The notes beneath the pieces are model-generated. The model saw only the letters and a list, made by a program, of their open reading frames with translations, made no database searches and had not been told where the DNA came from. A program made the position numbers and the translations under genes. Shown here in pieces: positions 16,951 to 25,878 of a stretch of 64,000 nt of DNA. The DNA is from Vampirovibrionales bacterium. Lineage in GTDB: Bacteria; Cyanobacteriota; Vampirovibrionia; Vampirovibrionales; Vampirovibrionaceae. Every line of letters starts with the position of its first letter. The stretch's first letter is position 1. The DNA lies in the NCBI GenBank assembly GCA_029262635.1, contig JAJCZA010000005.1:471135-535134 (forward strand), given 5' to 3'.

Positions 16951-18452
16951 TGGGGGTTACCTCCCGAATCAGGCGGACCGATGGGTGGAGTAATCCCTTG
17001 GAAATAAAGAAACCCCGGTAACAACTGCCTTTGATAGTTCTGGGAAAAAGGGGAGGCAGTATAATAGGCGTTACCGGGGTAGAAATTTGGAGCCTGCTGG
17101 CGAGAAGCCGGATAGAAACGGCGTGGGTTGGGCGGGATATTTGGGTTCGGGCGATAAGTTTGACGCCTGTTAGCATCAGAAGAAGAGGGGAGCGATTTTT
17201 CTGTGATGGTCTGATGTTCATGCGGTGCTTTTTTAGGGGGCTTAGAAGCGTAATCTTGCCGATTTGCCGGGTAGTGTTCTCCACGCTGGACAAGGCGAGG
17301 CAGTAAGACAAGCCATAAACTGCCTAGACCCACCCCAATCACCGTGGCTAATAGTTTATTTCGTCCGACCTTTCGAGCGATGAATTCGGCCATCTCGGTC
17401 AGTTTGCTACGGGTGGTCTTGTTATGGGTTTGGATTGTATCAACGGCGTAGTCTTTGAAGTTGACCAAGTTAGAAAGTATGGCGTCTAGCGAATGTTTTT
17501 CGGGTTTATTGAGTGCGCTGAAAAAGCGGGTTTTTATTTTTCGGCTTTCAAAGAGTGTGTCTTTGGCTTTTTGCCCGCGATTATATTGGTGAATAATGAT
17601 CTCTTGGAGATCGTCATTGAGTTCGTGCAAGATTTTATCCACGCCATGGCGTTTGGATTTATCCATGGATTGAAGGGCATGTTCGGCCCACTGGTCGGTC
17701 CATTTCTCGATGAACTGACCGATGGGAACCGTAGTTTTGGAATTTAATCCGTATTTTTTAACTAATTTATCACTCGGTGTGACCTTTGTTTTTAACAGGG
17801 CAGAGTCATCAAATATTTGGGAAACAAAATCTTTGACGAGGGTTTTGGATTGAACTGAGGATAAGGGACGAGTTTGATCGATACCGCTGTCGTTTATATG
17901 CTTGATAAACGCGTTTTTTAACCCGTTAAAATCTTTCTGACCCAACCAGAACGCTTGTCCTCGGCTTTTAAATGTGGCGAGCGCAAAAAGTAATGTGGGC
18001 GCGCCAAGACATCCGGGAGCGGTCAAGACTTCTCGTGATAGCTCTTCGAAGGCATTCTGGTGGTTTAGCCCTTTAAGGTCACGCCAAAATGTTTTCAAAA
18101 GGACTTCGGCCGGACCTTTTCCTGCGTTTTGTTCGTCGGTGATTGGGTCATAGTCGTCTCTGCCTCGAACCCAGCCAATCCAAACCCGGGCTATCCATAG
18201 AGCGACGACATCCAAAGCAAGAAAACTATATAAGTAGGAGGAATCAATTTTGTTAAAAGTTTTTTGCAGACCATCGACAAAACCAGTACCCATACGCTGA
18301 AAAGCCAGAGCGCTTTGGAATCGAGGTTGGATATTTTGACGGCGTGGCTTCACCGGTCCCGGATCCTGATAGGGGGCTATCGAGTGATACGGTACAGGTT
18401 GGCGGGGCATCGTGTCCCCATTGGAGAGGTATGGTGATTGATGAATCATCAC
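16947..18452 (-). CDS. Unknown membrane protein, paralog family member B (long, Pro/Tyr-rich tail)
   Basis: This 501-residue protein of no known family is the upstream half of a coupled pair. The blocks are: N-terminal Pro-rich region; hydrophobic stretch ~75-95; W-V-R-G-R-D-D at ~94-100; S-R-E-V-L-T at ~139; helical middle with I-L-H-E-L-N-D-D-L; transmembrane helix ~367-386; and a ~110-residue disordered tail rich in Pro, Tyr, Asn and Arg. The tail resembles the N-terminal half of the protein at 350-1075. The first ATG (18452) has no clear ribosome site; ATG at 18410, with GGGGA nearby, is an alternative start. Confidence 0.7.
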   Translation of the reverse strand: MMIHQSPYLSNGDTMPRQPVPYHSIAPYQDPGPVKPRRQNIQPRFQSALAFQRMGTGFVDGLQKTFNKIDSSYLYSFLALDVVALWIARVWIGWVRGRDDYDPITDEQNAGKGPAEVLLKTFWRDLKGLNHQNAFEELSREVLTAPGCLGAPTLLFALATFKSRGQAFWLGQKDFNGLKNAFIKHINDSGIDQTRPLSSVQSKTLVKDFVSQIFDDSALLKTKVTPSDKLVKKYGLNSKTTVPIGQFIEKWTDQWAEHALQSMDKSKRHGVDKILHELNDDLQEIIIHQYNRGQKAKDTLFESRKIKTRFFSALNKPEKHSLDAILSNLVNFKDYAVDTIQTHNKTTRSKLTEMAEFIARKVGRNKLLATVIGVGLGSLWLVLLPRLVQRGEHYPANRQDYASKPPKKAPHEHQTITEKSLPSSSDANRRQTYRPNPNIPPNPRRFYPASRQQAPNFYPGNAYYTASPFSQNYQRQLLPGFLYFQGITPPIGPPDSGGNPQ

Positions 18453-18957
18453 AAAATATTTTTTCTTTGCTTATTTTCCCAGAACTATGTTTAGAAAAGA
18501 GGCTCAAGGGGGTTTTGTGCTACCTAGCGCAGCTTTATTAAGCGATGTAAACTTAATCAATAAATCCCCACCAATACTCTTGTCCCTTTTCCGTGTGTTT
18601 CACTCCGTTGACTGATCGCCACAAGAGAGTGGCTCTGGTCCATGGTATGAACAAGACACTTGTCGCATGATAGGCAATTTTTCAACTTTTGGCTAGTAAA
18701 ATCTTTCTGTAAGGAGCGGGTAAGAGATAAAGGAATGTGAAATCAAGGGCCATGAGCGTTGATTCAGCGAGCCAAATGTCTTAACATAGTACATGCCGGT
18801 CTTTTAACATGTAACAAGGGGAGGGTTGTTCGGGGGCGGTATGACTTTTATAAACGTAAAGAATTATAAAAAAATGAACAGTCTTCTGTGTTCAGGGGGC
18901 TTTATTGTCTCGGCAAGGTTACTAATTACAAGAATATAGGTTGTTCCCTTTTACATC
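18453..18957. other. Divergent intergenic region between paralog pairs
   Basis: These 505 bases separate the two oppositely transcribed pairs and should hold both promoters. I see no convincing ORF, RNA gene or long inverted repeat. TTGTCT near 18906 and an AATATAGG about 25 bases later are only a poor promoter pair. The start of the right-hand pair has no obvious Shine-Dalgarno sequence, unlike its second gene. Confidence 0.4.
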
Positions 18958-20373
18958 ATGACCATTCATCCCACATTGAGTGGACCCGTACCTCGATTGA
19001 CGTTTGGTCGAGGGTTGGGTGATTTGGCCGCATCCGCCATTACACGGATTGATAGCAATCCGCTGAATCAACTTATGGTATTGGATGTTGGTGGAATGGT
19101 CTTGCCAAGATCCGCTTTAGAATACAAAGAGCGGGGAGTGGATATGGGGCGAGAAACCCTGATTCGTGAAGGGGGTGGTACCCTTTCGACGGTCTTCCTT
19201 GCCGGTTGGATGGGGTCATTGGTTTATGGTGTTTACCGGTTGTTGGACTCGTTTTTTTCGATTAATAAAAGGGGCATCCATTTTGGGTCATGGATTAGTG
19301 CCCAGTCTATGGATCGGTTCTCTAACCTCTTAGAAGAAACGATGAAGGAAACCCCTTCCGGTCGTGTTGAGGCTATTCGGGAAACCTTTATTCGAAAGGT
19401 CTTGGAAGGTTTGCAAGCCACAGATCATGTTCAGGCAAATCGAATTAATCAAGATCTGCTTGGGAAGCTGACCCATCAGCGGATGGCCCAAATTATAAGG
19501 AAAAATCTATCGGAGAAAGTGGCTCAGGGCCACCTTGCCAAAGAGGCTTTGGAGACGCTGGTTTCGATGTATGACCGGTCTGGTGAAATGGAAAAAGGCA
19601 TTTATAAAGTGTTCGAGAGGGCCATACGGTGGAAGAACCTGCAACGGGCTTATGAACCTTTGCAAGATGAAGCCAAACGGCTTATTGCTCAAATACCAGA
19701 GTGGCGTATCTTGCCGGAGAAACAGGCGATGGATCTGGCGTTTGAACGATTGTTGGCCCCGAAAACGCACGCTGAGATAGTTCGATTAAGTAAATCGGCT
19801 CAAAAGGCATCAAAAAACCATGTGGGAGCCATGATTAAAGTGGCCACGGAAGGCGGTTTAACGGATACGGTCAATTGGGTGGATAGAACCGGGACGAGCC
19901 TGTTAAAAGGACGAAAGCTGCCCGTGGTGCTTCGGGAGTTAAAATACTTCCTTGAGCAATACATGGATCGGGTGCTTTCCGATCCGCTCACAGGTCAGCT
20001 TAGAAAAAAGCTGGATGATGTTACAAAAGAACAAACCATGGGTCTACTGGACGATCTTATTCGGGGTGTGAGAAAAACAAAATTATGGCTCACGGCACTG
20101 CCCTTTCTTGCGGCTCTTGGTTTGGCTTCGATCGTGGCTCCTCTAAACAATTGGTGGACGAAACAGAAACATGTTGGAAAAGTCTTTTTCCCTGGTGAGG
20201 GTGGCCCACCGAAGGGAAAGGGGAATCAGGTTTTTCGGTCCATCCGAGGAGGCGCTTCTCCGGTTAAAGGGCGCCATTATGGCGCATTCCAATTGTTTGA
20301 ACAGCAGCAACGTGCCGGGACTCGTTCGGGTATGTTGCGACAAGGTGCATTACAAGGAGGAGGGCAATGGTAA
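18958..20373 (+). CDS. Unknown membrane protein, paralog family member C (long)
   Basis: This 471-residue protein of no known family is the first gene of the right-hand pair. The blocks are: L-T-F-G-R-G near the N-terminus (14-19); hydrophobic V-L-D-V-G-G-M-V-L-P-R at ~41-51; E-R-G-V-D-M and I-R-E-G-G-G at ~58-74; hydrophobic segment ~76-96; long charged helices; V-L-R-E-L-K-Y-F-L; transmembrane helix ~375-395 ending in L-N-N-W-W-T-K-Q-K; and a Gly/Arg-rich tail. The N-N-W-W-T-K-Q-K end parallels N-K-W-W-H-D-K-K in member A. It is translationally coupled to the next gene. Confidence 0.7.
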   Translation: MTIHPTLSGPVPRLTFGRGLGDLAASAITRIDSNPLNQLMVLDVGGMVLPRSALEYKERGVDMGRETLIREGGGTLSTVFLAGWMGSLVYGVYRLLDSFFSINKRGIHFGSWISAQSMDRFSNLLEETMKETPSGRVEAIRETFIRKVLEGLQATDHVQANRINQDLLGKLTHQRMAQIIRKNLSEKVAQGHLAKEALETLVSMYDRSGEMEKGIYKVFERAIRWKNLQRAYEPLQDEAKRLIAQIPEWRILPEKQAMDLAFERLLAPKTHAEIVRLSKSAQKASKNHVGAMIKVATEGGLTDTVNWVDRTGTSLLKGRKLPVVLRELKYFLEQYMDRVLSDPLTGQLRKKLDDVTKEQTMGLLDDLIRGVRKTKLWLTALPFLAALGLASIVAPLNNWWTKQKHVGKVFFPGEGGPPKGKGNQVFRSIRGGASPVKGRHYGAFQLFEQQQRAGTRSGMLRQGALQGGGQW

Positions 20374-21182
20374 ACATGAACAACCTAACCTTGCCCGTTA
20401 GATTCCGGGGAGCGGGAACGTTTGCCCCTCGGTCGTCTACTAGTGCCTTCCTCCGCACCTTTGATTTTGATGAACTCGGCCGGTCTACGGTAAAGCAGAA
20501 TATGTTGCTTTACGCCGGTGTCATTTTGTCTCGTTTGGGTGCCAGTGCTGTTCGAGGGCAGGAAATTGATAGCTACAATGAAGTTCGGGAACATGCGGTT
20601 CGAGATTTGTTCGGTTGGCTCTTCTGGTTTCTCGCTGTGGATCCCATTAAGCGGACTTACCTTCGTTTTGCGCCGGAAGAGTATCGAGACCTGCTGGTAC
20701 ATAACCCTTATCAAGAGCCGCTTAAATCACGAGAGGGCCTGTGGACGTCATGGAAGGAACGAGTGAAAAAAGAGGCATCGTTTATTTTTAAAGGCGGTAT
20801 GCCAACGGCAGAACAGTTGGATAATCGAAAAACACAGATGATGAAAAAGGTACGAGAGGCAGCTGGTGGCTGGGGGGATGAGGCTGTGAAAGTGGCTGAA
20901 GGGGACGTGGAAAAAGTTTTCCATAAGTTGACCCGATTCCGAAGTTTTGCATCAGGAATTGGGATTGTACTTGCGATTGCCCTGCTAGGTGTGGGTATTC
21001 CCCTGATTAATATTTTGACCACGCAAAAAAATGTGGCTGAGCGTGAAACTGAGCGGGAATCAGAAAAGCAGGGTGATCGTCCAAACCCATGGGGTTCCCT
21101 TCCTTCGGGTTTTCCGGATCCTGTTCAGCCACCGTTTGCCCCTCGAGTTTCTCGGGTATATCAGCCAAGCTACTTGCGATAA
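20367..21182 (+). CDS. Unknown membrane protein, paralog family member D (short)
   Basis: This 271-residue protein is coupled to member C; its ATG lies 4 bases before the C stop, and AAGGAGGAGG sits just upstream. V-R-F-R-G at residues 11-15 is followed by a hydrophobic block with L-S-R-L-G-A-S-A-V-R-G-Q-E. Next come V-R-D-L-F-G-W-L-F-W-F and A-V-D-P-I-K-R, close to A-L-D-P-L-K-K of member A. A shorter middle precedes the transmembrane helix (~194-216), which ends I-N-I-L-T-T-Q-K, then a Glu/Arg/Pro-rich tail. It looks like a shortened relative of A. Function unknown. Confidence 0.7.
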   Translation: MVNMNNLTLPVRFRGAGTFAPRSSTSAFLRTFDFDELGRSTVKQNMLLYAGVILSRLGASAVRGQEIDSYNEVREHAVRDLFGWLFWFLAVDPIKRTYLRFAPEEYRDLLVHNPYQEPLKSREGLWTSWKERVKKEASFIFKGGMPTAEQLDNRKTQMMKKVREAAGGWGDEAVKVAEGDVEKVFHKLTRFRSFASGIGIVLAIALLGVGIPLINILTTQKNVAERETERESEKQGDRPNPWGSLPSGFPDPVQPPFAPRVSRVYQPSYLR

Positions 21183-21222
21183 CCATTTGATGCCCACAGG
21201 GATTGAGCTGGAAGGGTAGATT

Positions 21223-22263
21223 TTAGGATGCGGAAGGGCCTGAGCCACCGCCACCGGCCTTAGGCTCCTTTTTCGTTGGAGAAGCGGTTTTCAACTCTTT
21301 TTTACTTTGGCGTAAGAAGATCCGTTGAATCTGGCTATGGAGGGTGTCGCCGGAAAAAATATCACTGAATCGCGAACTAAGGGACGCGACTTTTTTGCTT
21401 TCCCGTTTCGTGGAGACGTTGACCTTATACAAGCGTTCCATATGTTTTTTAAGTTCATCGGCGTTGGCCATTTTTTCCAATTTACCATTGTTGACAAATG
21501 AAATATTCCCGGTTTCTTCGGAAACGACTAGGCAGTAGCTGTCCGGTGATACTTCGCTAAGCCCGATGGCGGCTCGGTGTCGGGTTCCATGTTGCCAAGA
21601 TAATTTTGGGTCTTCAGTTAGGGGTAATAGTACACCGGCTGCAACAATCCGATTATCGGCATCTATCACGACAGCCCCATCATGGAGGGGGGTTTTGGGG
21701 TGGAAAATTGTTAAAAGCAATTCCGTACTCAGTCGAGCATCAAGCTGACTGCCGGCTTCGAGATAGTTAGCACCGGGATTGTTGGCTGACTCGAGAACAA
21801 TCAGCGCCCCGGTTTTTGAACGGCTTAGAAACCGGGCGGTATCAGTGAGTTCGTTAATCAAAAATTCAGCTTTTTGCTCAAGAGGGGTCAGGGAGAATAG
21901 TTGCCCTCCTAAAAATTCGGGTTGACCCAAGTAGAATAGCATATTACGGAGTTCGGGCTGAAAGATAACAATCAGCGCCACAACCAAAATCTGGACGCCG
22001 AAGCCGAACACAGCAACCAGCAGTTTGAGCTCAAGGAAAAAGGCGAGGCTGAAAAGTGCCAGGAAAAACAGTAGAACGACTGAGAGTCCCTTTAATAGCT
22101 GTTCGGCCTGACTTTTTTGAATAAAGCGAATATAGACCCAAAGTCCACAAAGAGCGAGTAATCCGATTTGAATGACGAGGTTCCAGTCGATTCCCATGCC
22201 TAATAACCACTCCAAATTGGCCAAGAGCAATTGGGGGTCTTGCCAGATGCCGTTAGGAAACAT
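21223..22263 (-). CDS. cdaA: Diadenylate cyclase (CdaA type)
   Basis: Makes cyclic di-AMP from two ATP; a membrane enzyme. Three N-terminal transmembrane helices (within ~25-95) precede the DisA_N catalytic domain. There, L-H-D-G-A-V-V-I-D-A and G-T-R-H-R-A-A-I-G-L-S are the D-G-A and R-H-R motifs that bind ATP and metal, and both are intact. The C-terminal ~70 residues are an additional basic, Gly/Ser-ended tail beyond the catalytic domain. In other bacteria c-di-AMP controls potassium and osmotic balance and wall homeostasis. The usual neighbour CdaR is not adjacent. Transcribed toward the unknown paralog pair. Confidence 0.92.
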   Translation of the reverse strand: MFPNGIWQDPQLLLANLEWLLGMGIDWNLVIQIGLLALCGLWVYIRFIQKSQAEQLLKGLSVVLLFFLALFSLAFFLELKLLVAVFGFGVQILVVALIVIFQPELRNMLFYLGQPEFLGGQLFSLTPLEQKAEFLINELTDTARFLSRSKTGALIVLESANNPGANYLEAGSQLDARLSTELLLTIFHPKTPLHDGAVVIDADNRIVAAGVLLPLTEDPKLSWQHGTRHRAAIGLSEVSPDSYCLVVSEETGNISFVNNGKLEKMANADELKKHMERLYKVNVSTKRESKKVASLSSRFSDIFSGDTLHSQIQRIFLRQSKKELKTASPTKKEPKAGGGGSGPSAS

Positions 22264-22337
22264 ACGGGTTGGCGTCCTCTCCGAAAAAGAAATCCATCGT
22301 CAATGGGTTTAATTACATGGTTCTATTGTACACGATT

Positions 22338-23741
22338 TTACTGAACAGCGGGGTCGGCTTTTGGCTCAGGGTTAAGCAGGTAGGATGGGATAACGTCTAG
22401 TGCCGCAACGTGCTCGTAGTTTTCGCGTCGAACCAATAGATGGGCCTCGCTCTCTTCAATGAGGACCACCGCAGGTCGAGGAACCCGGTTGTAGTTAGAG
22501 GCCATTGAATAATTGTAAGCCCCTGTGCCAAAGACAAGTAAAAAATCGCCCGGCTCTACGGCCGGTAGTTCCAAGTTTTTAATGAGGATATCGCCTGATT
22601 CGCAATATTTTCCGGCAATGGTTACGGTTTCATCAAAGGGGCGATTGGCTTTATTGGCGACAATAGCTGAATAGTCTGCTTGGTATAGGGCAGGGCGGAT
22701 GTTATCGCCCATGCCGCCGTCGACAGCGACGTACTTGCGGATGCCAGGAACAGATTTAGAACTACCCAGTGTGTAAAGGGTTACGCCAGCGTTAGCAATC
22801 ATACTGCGTCCGGGTTCCATCATCAGGCGGGGCAACGGGTATTTTAGGTTATTAGCATAGGCGACTAGGCGTTCTGCAATATGGGCAATGGTTTTTTCGA
22901 CATTCATCGGGTCATCGTTACTGGTATAGGCAACGCCTAACCCGCCACCTAGGTTAATATCTGTTAGGGTTAGGCCATTGTAGTTTTCTCGAATGTTGTA
23001 ATAGATATTAAGCAAGGTTTCAATGAGATCGTCAAAGGGGCGGACTTCAAAAATTTGAGAGCCAATATGGGCATGGAGTCCCTTGAGTTCAATGGTCTCT
23101 TTATACTCACCGGTAATGCGTTCCATAACGGGGCCTAAGTCCGAAAGGTTAAATCCAAATTTGCTATCCAGTTGACCGGTTTTAATATAATCGTGGGTGT
23201 GACACTCGATGCCGGGACTGACACGGAGAAGGACTTGAGCTTTAACGCCTTTTTTTTGTGCGACTTTATGAACCAACGCCAACTCATCCGGGTTATCCAC
23301 GGTGATTCGGCCGATTTCATGGTGCAATGCCAGTTCAATTTCATCAATGCTTTTGTTGTTGCCATTGAAAAAAACGTTTTCTAGAGGGAAGCCTGCTTGA
23401 ATGGCGGTATAGAGTTCGCCACCGGAAACCACATCCAGACCAAGCCCTTCGCTTTCTGCCAGCTTGCAGATGCCCATGTTCATTTGGGCTTTAGCGGCGT
23501 ACAGCACCAGCGATGATTCTGGGTAATGTTCAGTCAACGCCGAAGTATAGGTCTGTGCCATAGAACGAAAGGTTTCAGCGTCCAGAACATAGAGCGGTGT
23601 ACCGTAAGTTCTGGCCAGTTCGGTCAGATCCATGTCGCCGATGCAAGCGTGTCCAAGACTGTTCACATGATAGCTTTGCGGCTGAATAGACTGGTTTGCC
23701 GTGGAAACGGATTTTGAGGGAGGGTGGTTTAAACCGCTCAT
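22338..23741 (-). CDS. lysA: Diaminopimelate decarboxylase
   Basis: A PLP enzyme converting meso-diaminopimelate to lysine in the cytoplasm. L-Y-A-A-K-A-Q-M-N holds the Schiff-base lysine; H-A-H-I-G-S-Q-I, N-L-G-G-G-L-G, E-P-G-R-S and the C-E-S-G-D motif with the substrate/PLP cysteine are all present. I start at ATG 23741, where AAGGA lies 9 bases upstream. The earlier in-frame ATG at 23768 has no ribosome site. The ~40 residues before the catalytic core are longer than usual. It lies 83 bases downstream of mazG on the same strand. Confidence 0.94.
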   Translation of the reverse strand: MSGLNHPPSKSVSTANQSIQPQSYHVNSLGHACIGDMDLTELARTYGTPLYVLDAETFRSMAQTYTSALTEHYPESSLVLYAAKAQMNMGICKLAESEGLGLDVVSGGELYTAIQAGFPLENVFFNGNNKSIDEIELALHHEIGRITVDNPDELALVHKVAQKKGVKAQVLLRVSPGIECHTHDYIKTGQLDSKFGFNLSDLGPVMERITGEYKETIELKGLHAHIGSQIFEVRPFDDLIETLLNIYYNIRENYNGLTLTDINLGGGLGVAYTSNDDPMNVEKTIAHIAERLVAYANNLKYPLPRLMMEPGRSMIANAGVTLYTLGSSKSVPGIRKYVAVDGGMGDNIRPALYQADYSAIVANKANRPFDETVTIAGKYCESGDILIKNLELPAVEPGDFLLVFGTGAYNYSMASNYNRVPRPAVVLIEESEAHLLVRRENYEHVAALDVIPSYLLNPEPKADPAVQ

Positions 23742-23824
23742 GGTGGATATCCTTGTTGGGTTGGACATTAAAGCTTTAGTGTTCTATAAAAAAAAAGTGT
23801 TCGCAACCTGTTTTTATCGAGTAC

Positions 23825-24694
23825 TCATTGGCACAACTGGTTTTTTGCTTGTTTCCATAAGGCATCCCATTCCTCAAAACTCAGATCTTCCAACGGTTTT
23901 TGAGCCATGGCTTCCATCGACTGGAAACGATGCGTGAACTTAGCGTTGGCTTTGATTAATGCGGTTTCGGGATCGACTTTATAGTGATGGGCTAAGCTAA
24001 TAGAAGCAAAAAAGATATCGCCCATTTCGTCTTCAAGGCGGTGTTGACGCTTGGGGTCCTTTGGGCTTGTCAGCGTTTCCGCTTTGAATTCGTCAAATTC
24101 GCTCATAACACAGGCCCAGAGAGATTCTGCGTGAGGCCATTTAAAACCCGCTTTCACGGCACGCTTGCTGAGGTTGCTACCTCGAGTCAGGGCAGGCACG
24201 TTTTTAGGAACCTCACTCAGAATGCTGGCTTGTTTTGTCGTTCTCTCTGGGGATAGAGAGACTTGGTCTGATTTTTCACGAGCCTTAATGGCATTCCAGT
24301 TTCGAGTAACCTCATCCGCGTCTTGAACTTTGACATCACCGAATACGTGGGGGTGTCGACGAATGAGCTTTTCCGCAATCCCTTCGGCAATGTCGGTAAA
24401 ATCAAACCGCTTTGCCTCTTGAGCGATCTGTGCATGCAGGGCGACTTGGAGTAGGACATCGCCCAACTCTTCCTTTAATGAATCCGGTTGAGGGCTTTCG
24501 TTGTCACCGTCAATGGCTTCCAAGACCTCGTAGCTTTCCTCTAGTAAATAAGGTTTCAGGCTCATGTGAGTTTGTTTTAAGTCCCATGGACAACCCGTTT
24601 TCGGATCACGCAATCGGCTAACCACGGCGAGTAGTTTTTCAAGGCCTTTTAGGGTCTCAAAAGGTTCGGATGAAGGAAGTACATGGGACATCAT
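23825..24694 (-). CDS. mazG: MazG nucleoside triphosphate pyrophosphohydrolase
   Basis: Hydrolyses NTPs or dNTPs to monophosphate and pyrophosphate, a housecleaning or stress role. G-C-P-W-D-L-K-Q-T-H, then L-L-E-E-S-Y-E-V-L-E-A-I and L-K-E-E-L-G-D-V-L-L-Q, is the E-E-x-x-E ... E-x-x-D metal-binding signature. A second, weaker MazG-like helical domain follows (E-D-E-M-G-D-I-F-F-A), as in the two-domain E. coli enzyme. GAGG lies 7 bases before the ATG at 24694. No toxin gene is adjacent, so this is the stand-alone form. Confidence 0.93.
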   Translation of the reverse strand: MMSHVLPSSEPFETLKGLEKLLAVVSRLRDPKTGCPWDLKQTHMSLKPYLLEESYEVLEAIDGDNESPQPDSLKEELGDVLLQVALHAQIAQEAKRFDFTDIAEGIAEKLIRRHPHVFGDVKVQDADEVTRNWNAIKAREKSDQVSLSPERTTKQASILSEVPKNVPALTRGSNLSKRAVKAGFKWPHAESLWACVMSEFDEFKAETLTSPKDPKRQHRLEDEMGDIFFASISLAHHYKVDPETALIKANAKFTHRFQSMEAMAQKPLEDLSFEEWDALWKQAKNQLCQ

Positions 24695-24863
24695 TTTAAA
24701 ACCTCACGGGTATTTTGGCTCTATCCCTACCATAGTCCAAACAGAGGGGGGGGACAACGTTGAATCCTCTGAGAAAGGGGTAGGCGACCTCGTTGATAAA
24801 CGTTATAATAGAAAGCAATTCAGATATTAATAGGATCTGTATTGGTGTAAGGGAGTTGATTCT

Positions 24864-25871
24864 ATTTCTCATACGAGTGAAATAAATACTTTTTTAGAGG
24901 CCCTCGGAAAAGCGAAAACCGTCTTTATGACGGTTCATGTTGGGCCTGATGGCGATGCATTAGGGGCTATGCTTGGGTTGAAGCATGGGTTGGCTCGTCA
25001 CTGTCCTCATATCCAACGAATTGATTGTGTCATGGTGGGGAAGATGCCGGCCGTATTCCATTTTATGCCGGGTATTCATGAGGTTAAAGATGTTTTGCAG
25101 GAGGGCGCCAACCTGCTTGAGGAGTATGATGTTTCGATAGCTCTTGACTGCGGCTCGGCCGATCGGTTGGGCGAGAACAAACGTTTTTTTCATGGGGCTA
25201 AAACCTCGGTGAATATCGATCACCATATTAGTAATAAACGATTTGGCGATGTCAATATCGTCATTCCAGAGGCGGCGGCAAGTGGCGAAGTGGTGGCGGA
25301 TGTTTTTGAATGCATGGGTATTCCGCTGGATGCGGATTCAGGCACATGCATTTATACTGCACTTGTTACGGATACGGGCGGCTTTCGTTTTTCCAATGCA
25401 TCCAGTAAAAGTTATCGCTTAGCGGGGCAATGTATTGATGCGGGTGCGAATCATGAAGAGCTTTATAAGCAGGTTTTTGAACGGCGAACAAAACCTCAGG
25501 CACTTTTAACGGCTGAAGCGGTCATGAATGCCCGGTTTAATGAAGATGAAACGTTAGCTTGGGTTGAAGTAACCAAAGCCATGCGAGATAGAAACAACGC
25601 ACTTGAAGAGCATACGGATGGTATTGTGGATTTACTGCGTCAGATTGACTCGGTTATTATTGCCGCCGTGTTTAAAGAAAGTGATAATGGACACACCCGT
25701 GTTAGTTTGAGAAGCGACAGTCATCAGATTAATGTAGCGGCGGCGGTGGAAACCTTTGGTGGTGGTGGTCATAAAATGGCTTCAGGCTGTACGATTGAGA
25801 AACCGTTGACCGAAGCTCGAGAAGAGATGCTCTCGGTTCTGAAAGAGATCCTTCCTCAAAGAACGGGCTGA
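24864..25871 (+). CDS. nrnA: DHH/DHHA1 phosphoesterase (NrnA-like), probable ATT start
   Basis: Probably a nanoRNase and/or pAp phosphatase using two metal ions. V-H-V-G-P-D-G-D-A-L-G is the first D-x-D motif, I-D-H-H is the DHH motif, and F-G-G-G-G-H-K-M-A-S-G is the DHHA1 glycine-rich end. The first in-frame ATG (24927) would delete the first ~20 residues, including most of the opening strand A-K-T-V-F-M, and has no ribosome site. The frame is open back to 24834 without ATG, GTG or TTG. AAGGGAG at 24849-24855 is 8 bases before ATT 24864, giving I-S-H-T-S-E as the likely N-terminus. Domain assignment is firm; the start is inference. Confidence 0.82.
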   Translation: MSHTSEINTFLEALGKAKTVFMTVHVGPDGDALGAMLGLKHGLARHCPHIQRIDCVMVGKMPAVFHFMPGIHEVKDVLQEGANLLEEYDVSIALDCGSADRLGENKRFFHGAKTSVNIDHHISNKRFGDVNIVIPEAAASGEVVADVFECMGIPLDADSGTCIYTALVTDTGGFRFSNASSKSYRLAGQCIDAGANHEELYKQVFERRTKPQALLTAEAVMNARFNEDETLAWVEVTKAMRDRNNALEEHTDGIVDLLRQIDSVIIAAVFKESDNGHTRVSLRSDSHQINVAAAVETFGGGGHKMASGCTIEKPLTEAREEMLSVLKEILPQRTG

Positions 25872-25878
25872 CTTTGAC

